Assembly (NCBI RefSeq): GCF_001435585.1
Contig: NZ_AZEC01000001.1
Location: forward strand, 62,001-126,000
DNA: 64,000 nt
Origin: Schleiferilactobacillus perolens DSM 12744
Lineage (GTDB): Bacteria > Bacillota > Bacilli > Lactobacillales > Lactobacillaceae
Reading direction: 5' to 3'
Part shown: positions 61,540-64,000 of the stretch, piece after piece
Layout: each line of letters starts with the position of its first letter
How positions within the stretch are numbered: position 1 is the first letter of the stretch
Translations under genes and position numbers: made by a program
The notes under the pieces: generated by a model
Databases searched by the model: none
Told to the model about the DNA's origin: nothing
Seen by the model: the letters and a program-made list of their open reading frames with translations, nothing else

Positions 61540-62892
61540 ATGACCAAGCTTTATTCACATTTTGAAACTGGAATTGAAAAATACATTCTTCCAGCGGCCA
61601 CCAAATTTGGTCAGAACAAAGTGATTCAAGCCATCTCAGGGGGCTTGATGTACACATTGCCCTTGACCCTGGGTGCATCTGTATTCTCCATCCTGGCAAA
61701 CTTTCCCATCCCAGCGGTGGATAAGTATTTCTCCACCCTGGGGCTGACGGCCCACTTCAATGCAGTTTTGGGCGGCACACTTAATGCCATTGCACTATTT
61801 ATTGCTTTTTCTATTCCTTATGCATACACGAAATTGTTGAATCGGTCAAGCGCCAATCCGCTCATTGCAGCGATGTTATCGGCAGCATCATTCATCATCA
61901 TGATGCCGCAGACGGTTGGTAAAGCTGGGAAAATATCTGCACTCTCGTATGATTATTTGGGCAGTTCAGGGATGTTTGTTGCGATCATTCTTGGCCTGGT
62001 CATCGCCCGGATATATGTATGGTTGTCCGGCAAAAAGCGACTGGTGATTCACATGCCAGATGGGGTGCCGCCAATGGTCTCCCAGTCGTTTGAACCACTG
62101 CTTGTTTCCCTACTGATCATTCTGGGCGTCGTCGCTGTCCGGATCGTGTTAGGATTTACACCGCTCAAAAATATTTTCTCTTTAGTGCAAATGGTGATTG
62201 GCGGGCCATTATTGAAACTTGGCAGTTCTGCACCGGCATTAATTGCAATCACAGTAATTGCTAACGGCCTATTTTTCTTCGGAATCCATCCCAATGCGAT
62301 TAATTCTGCACTGATGCCATTGCTCTTAACGTTTGCGATGGCCAACGTTGAAGCAGCGCAAAAGGGTTTGGCCATGCCCTACAAAGACATTATGATTTTG
62401 AACAGCTTCTTGAATAACGATGCCGTCGGAAGTACGCTGAGTTTAATGGCTGTTATTCTGATTTTCTGTAAAAGTAAACGATATCGGTCGTTTTCTAAAG
62501 TGGCAATTGTCCCCAACTTCTTCAATATTAACGAGCCGGTGATTTTTGGCCTCCCAATTATGCTCAACCCAGTACTACTTTTACCATTCCTGATTAGTAC
62601 AGTGGTCACTGCGTCCATCGGTTATTTAGGTTCTATTACCGGGTTCATTGCGACGTATAATCAGGCCCTGGCGCTTGGCATTCCCTGGACAATGCCAAAA
62701 GTTATCACAAGCTTCTTCACAATGGGCTGGCAGGGTGTTGCATTACGAATTCTGTGCTTTGTACTAGTCGGTGCAATTTATTTACCCTTTATCAAAGCGC
62801 TCGACAAGAAAGAGCTGGATAAAGAAAAGCTGGATCTCGCGCATGAGCAACTCACGGCGGAGAAAGCATCGATGAATCTTGTGAAGGAGTAA
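61540..62892 (+). CDS. PTS lactose/cellobiose-family EIIC (no EIIA/EIIB nearby)
   Basis: 450 aa from ATG 61540, with AAAGG about 10 nt before. About ten helices; PNFFNINEPVIFGLPIMLNPV and FFGIHPNAINSALMPLL are the EIIC signatures. No EIIA or EIIB of this family accompanies it, so it must use the pair at 54056-54711 or another set. Followed 7 nt later by a ROK kinase gene, the two forming a small operon under the RpiR regulator. Substrate likely a beta-glucoside. Confidence 0.92.
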   Translation: MTKLYSHFETGIEKYILPAATKFGQNKVIQAISGGLMYTLPLTLGASVFSILANFPIPAVDKYFSTLGLTAHFNAVLGGTLNAIALFIAFSIPYAYTKLLNRSSANPLIAAMLSAASFIIMMPQTVGKAGKISALSYDYLGSSGMFVAIILGLVIARIYVWLSGKKRLVIHMPDGVPPMVSQSFEPLLVSLLIILGVVAVRIVLGFTPLKNIFSLVQMVIGGPLLKLGSSAPALIAITVIANGLFFFGIHPNAINSALMPLLLTFAMANVEAAQKGLAMPYKDIMILNSFLNNDAVGSTLSLMAVILIFCKSKRYRSFSKVAIVPNFFNINEPVIFGLPIMLNPVLLLPFLISTVVTASIGYLGSITGFIATYNQALALGIPWTMPKVITSFFTMGWQGVALRILCFVLVGAIYLPFIKALDKKELDKEKLDLAHEQLTAEKASMNLVKE

Positions 62893-62899
62893 CGAAACA

Positions 62900-63793
62900 A
62901 TGAAATTATTAGCAGTCGATGTTGGCGGCACATATACCAAATATGCACGATACGATTCTGAGGGAGAAAAACTGCGCGAACTTCCCAAGCAATTAACACC
63001 TCAGAGTACGACAAGTGACCTCATCAGCCAAATTGTTGGTGTTCAGAACACGCATCAGGACATCGAGGGAATCGCCATCAGTATGCCAGGCACTTTAGAT
63101 AACAGGACTGGATATATCTATCAGGGCGGTGCGTTACAGTACAATTCAGGCAAGAACATTGTAGAATTGCTGACTCAAGCGGCACATTGTCAAGTGGCAG
63201 TGGAAAATGATGCACGCTGTGCTGCGATGGCTGAGATGTGGAAAGGGAATTTGATTGGCATTAATAACGCACTCGTATTGGTCCTTGGTACTGGATTAGG
63301 GGGTGCCATTGTCCAAAATGGTGAGATTTATCGCGGTACGCATTTATATGCCGGAGAACTGTCAATCCTAATGACCAAGTCAATTACGGAATATGGCCTG
63401 CAAGCCGTTCTGGGTGCCCAGGTGGGAATCCCCGCTTTCGTGAATGAAGTGGGGGAAAAACTTGGCCGGAAGATTACAGGACCACAGCTATTTGAACTTG
63501 TTAAAGAGAGAAACGCAATAGCGACTGAGGCATTCCAACAGTACATCGACAACTTTGTCCCGCAGCTCTTCAATTTTCAAATTATGTACGACCCGCAAAA
63601 GATTTTAATCGGCGGCGGTGTCAGTAATAATCCTGTATTCGTGAACCAGTTACGACAGTCGCTTGAGGAGTTTTATGATCGTTTGCCGATTCATATTGCC
63701 CACGATCCTCTGGGTGTTTGTAAATTTGGCAGTGAAGCTAATCTGTTAGGTGCGGTCAAGAATTATCTTGATCGGGAGAGAGCATCGGAATAA
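62900..63793 (+). CDS. ROK-family sugar kinase, beta-glucoside-kinase-like
   Basis: 297 aa. ATP-binding ASKHA motif LAVDVGGTYTKYARYDSEG at the N-terminus, AVENDARCAAMAEMW, VLVLGTGLGGAIVQNGEIYRG. The zinc cluster (CxCGxxGCxE) of glucokinase- and NagC-type ROK proteins is absent, and there is no HTH, so it is an enzyme. The absence of the zinc site and its neighbours point to BglK-type beta-glucoside kinase, which makes cellobiose-6-phosphate using ATP. AGGAGTAA before the ATG. Alternative: a general hexose kinase. Confidence 0.82.
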   Translation: MKLLAVDVGGTYTKYARYDSEGEKLRELPKQLTPQSTTSDLISQIVGVQNTHQDIEGIAISMPGTLDNRTGYIYQGGALQYNSGKNIVELLTQAAHCQVAVENDARCAAMAEMWKGNLIGINNALVLVLGTGLGGAIVQNGEIYRGTHLYAGELSILMTKSITEYGLQAVLGAQVGIPAFVNEVGEKLGRKITGPQLFELVKERNAIATEAFQQYIDNFVPQLFNFQIMYDPQKILIGGGVSNNPVFVNQLRQSLEEFYDRLPIHIAHDPLGVCKFGSEANLLGAVKNYLDRERASE

Positions 63794-63799
63794 AGCAAG

Positions 63800-63845
63800 G
63801 GGGACACACTACTTGGCAATCGCTTTTGCCAAGTAGTGTGTCCCC
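63800..63845. terminator. Long hairpin after the ROK gene
   Basis: Perfect 20-bp arms GGGGACACACTACTTGGCAA (63800-63819) and its complement at 63826-63845, 6-nt loop. Little T tail in either direction; still the most likely terminator shared by convergent genes. Confidence 0.75.
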
Positions 63846-63861
63846 GTTTGATGTGTCGTTT

Positions 63862-64000
63862 TTAAGCCTGTGACCGATAGGCAAATCGGGTCGAATAATT
63901 CAGTTGTTTCGTTTCAATGAGCTCGTGGTACCACAAACCAGACTTCTTTAGATGCCTGGCAAGATTATCTTCAAGATCAATCTCAACTAAACCGTAGCGG
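63862..64000 (-). CDS. GH1 glycosidase, C-terminal end only (fourth of four)
   Basis: The frame open at the right edge reads RYGLVEIDLED...LKKSGLWYHELIETKQL and ends at TAA (63862-63864). This is the end of a GH1 barrel: the RYG...D strand and the SxxWYxxLI helix. The catalytic residues lie outside the window. Convergent with the ROK kinase gene. A phospho-beta-glucosidase is likely; a true beta-glucosidase cannot be excluded. Confidence 0.8.
   Translation of the reverse strand, partial: RYGLVEIDLEDNLARHLKKSGLWYHELIETKQLNYSTRFAYRSQA

Overview
The window looks like accessory chromosome from a Gram-positive lactic acid bacterium, most likely a Lactobacillaceae member with mid GC (a Schleiferilactobacillus or Lacticaseibacillus relative is a guess). 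The reasons are strong AGGAGG-type ribosome sites, an LPQTD-anchored MucBP surface protein, many PTS permeases, CcpA-like cre sites and lactobacillus-style regulators. I saw no rRNA, tRNA, insertion sequence, phage gene or CRISPR array. Almost everything is carbon or nitrogen scavenging plus cell-surface proteins, arranged as a row of self-contained operons, each with its own regulator.

Layout: (1) 2-4791, a mannose-family PTS (EIIA truncated by the window edge, EIIB, EIIC, EIID) with a cytoplasmic GH95 fucosidase-type enzyme. (2) 5079-7775, an LPXTG adhesin with leucine-rich and MucBP repeats. (3) 7893-17905, a PucR regulator and esterase divergent from a fused AllF-AllG protein, AllH, an MFS carrier, carbamate kinase and a dicarboxylate-type symporter: a complete oxamate carbamoyltransferase/carbamate kinase ATP-yielding module without the earlier allantoin genes. 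(4) 18040-21889 (minus), a LicT-type antiterminator, a RAT/terminator switch, a beta-glucoside-type PTS EIIBCA and a translationally coupled ADP-ribosylglycohydrolase-fold protein. (5) 22220-24718, a secreted GH18 enzyme. (6) 25070-31388, two GntR regulators, two SIS-domain proteins of the Amadori-deglycase type and a mannose-family PTS, resembling glucoselysine/fructoselysine (gfr) operons.

(7) 31535-36539, a LacI regulator, GH31 and GH13 alpha-glucosidases, with paired palindromic operators. (8) 36630-49530 (minus), GH3 beta-glucosidase, a long GH94 phosphorylase, a sugar ABC importer, a LacI regulator, GH35 and an esterase; this resembles the Listeria 1,2-beta-oligoglucan (sophorooligosaccharide) locus. 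(9) 49757-50458, MgtC/SapB-family membrane protein. (10) 50655-64000, a LevR/CelR-type regulator with a degraded ATPase core, a DUF3284 gene broken by one amber codon, cellobiose-type PTS EIIA-EIIB-EIIC, three complete GH1 phospho-beta-glucosidases, an RpiR regulator divergent from an orphan EIIC, a ROK kinase, and the 3' end of a fourth GH1 gene running in from the right edge.

Functional theme: the strain seems equipped for plant and host glycoconjugates and for heated or processed plant food (beta-glucosides, beta-1,2-glucans, Amadori products, fucosylated glycans) and has an unusual carbamoyl-based energy route. All functional assignments come from reading the translated sequence and remembered family features; no database search was run.
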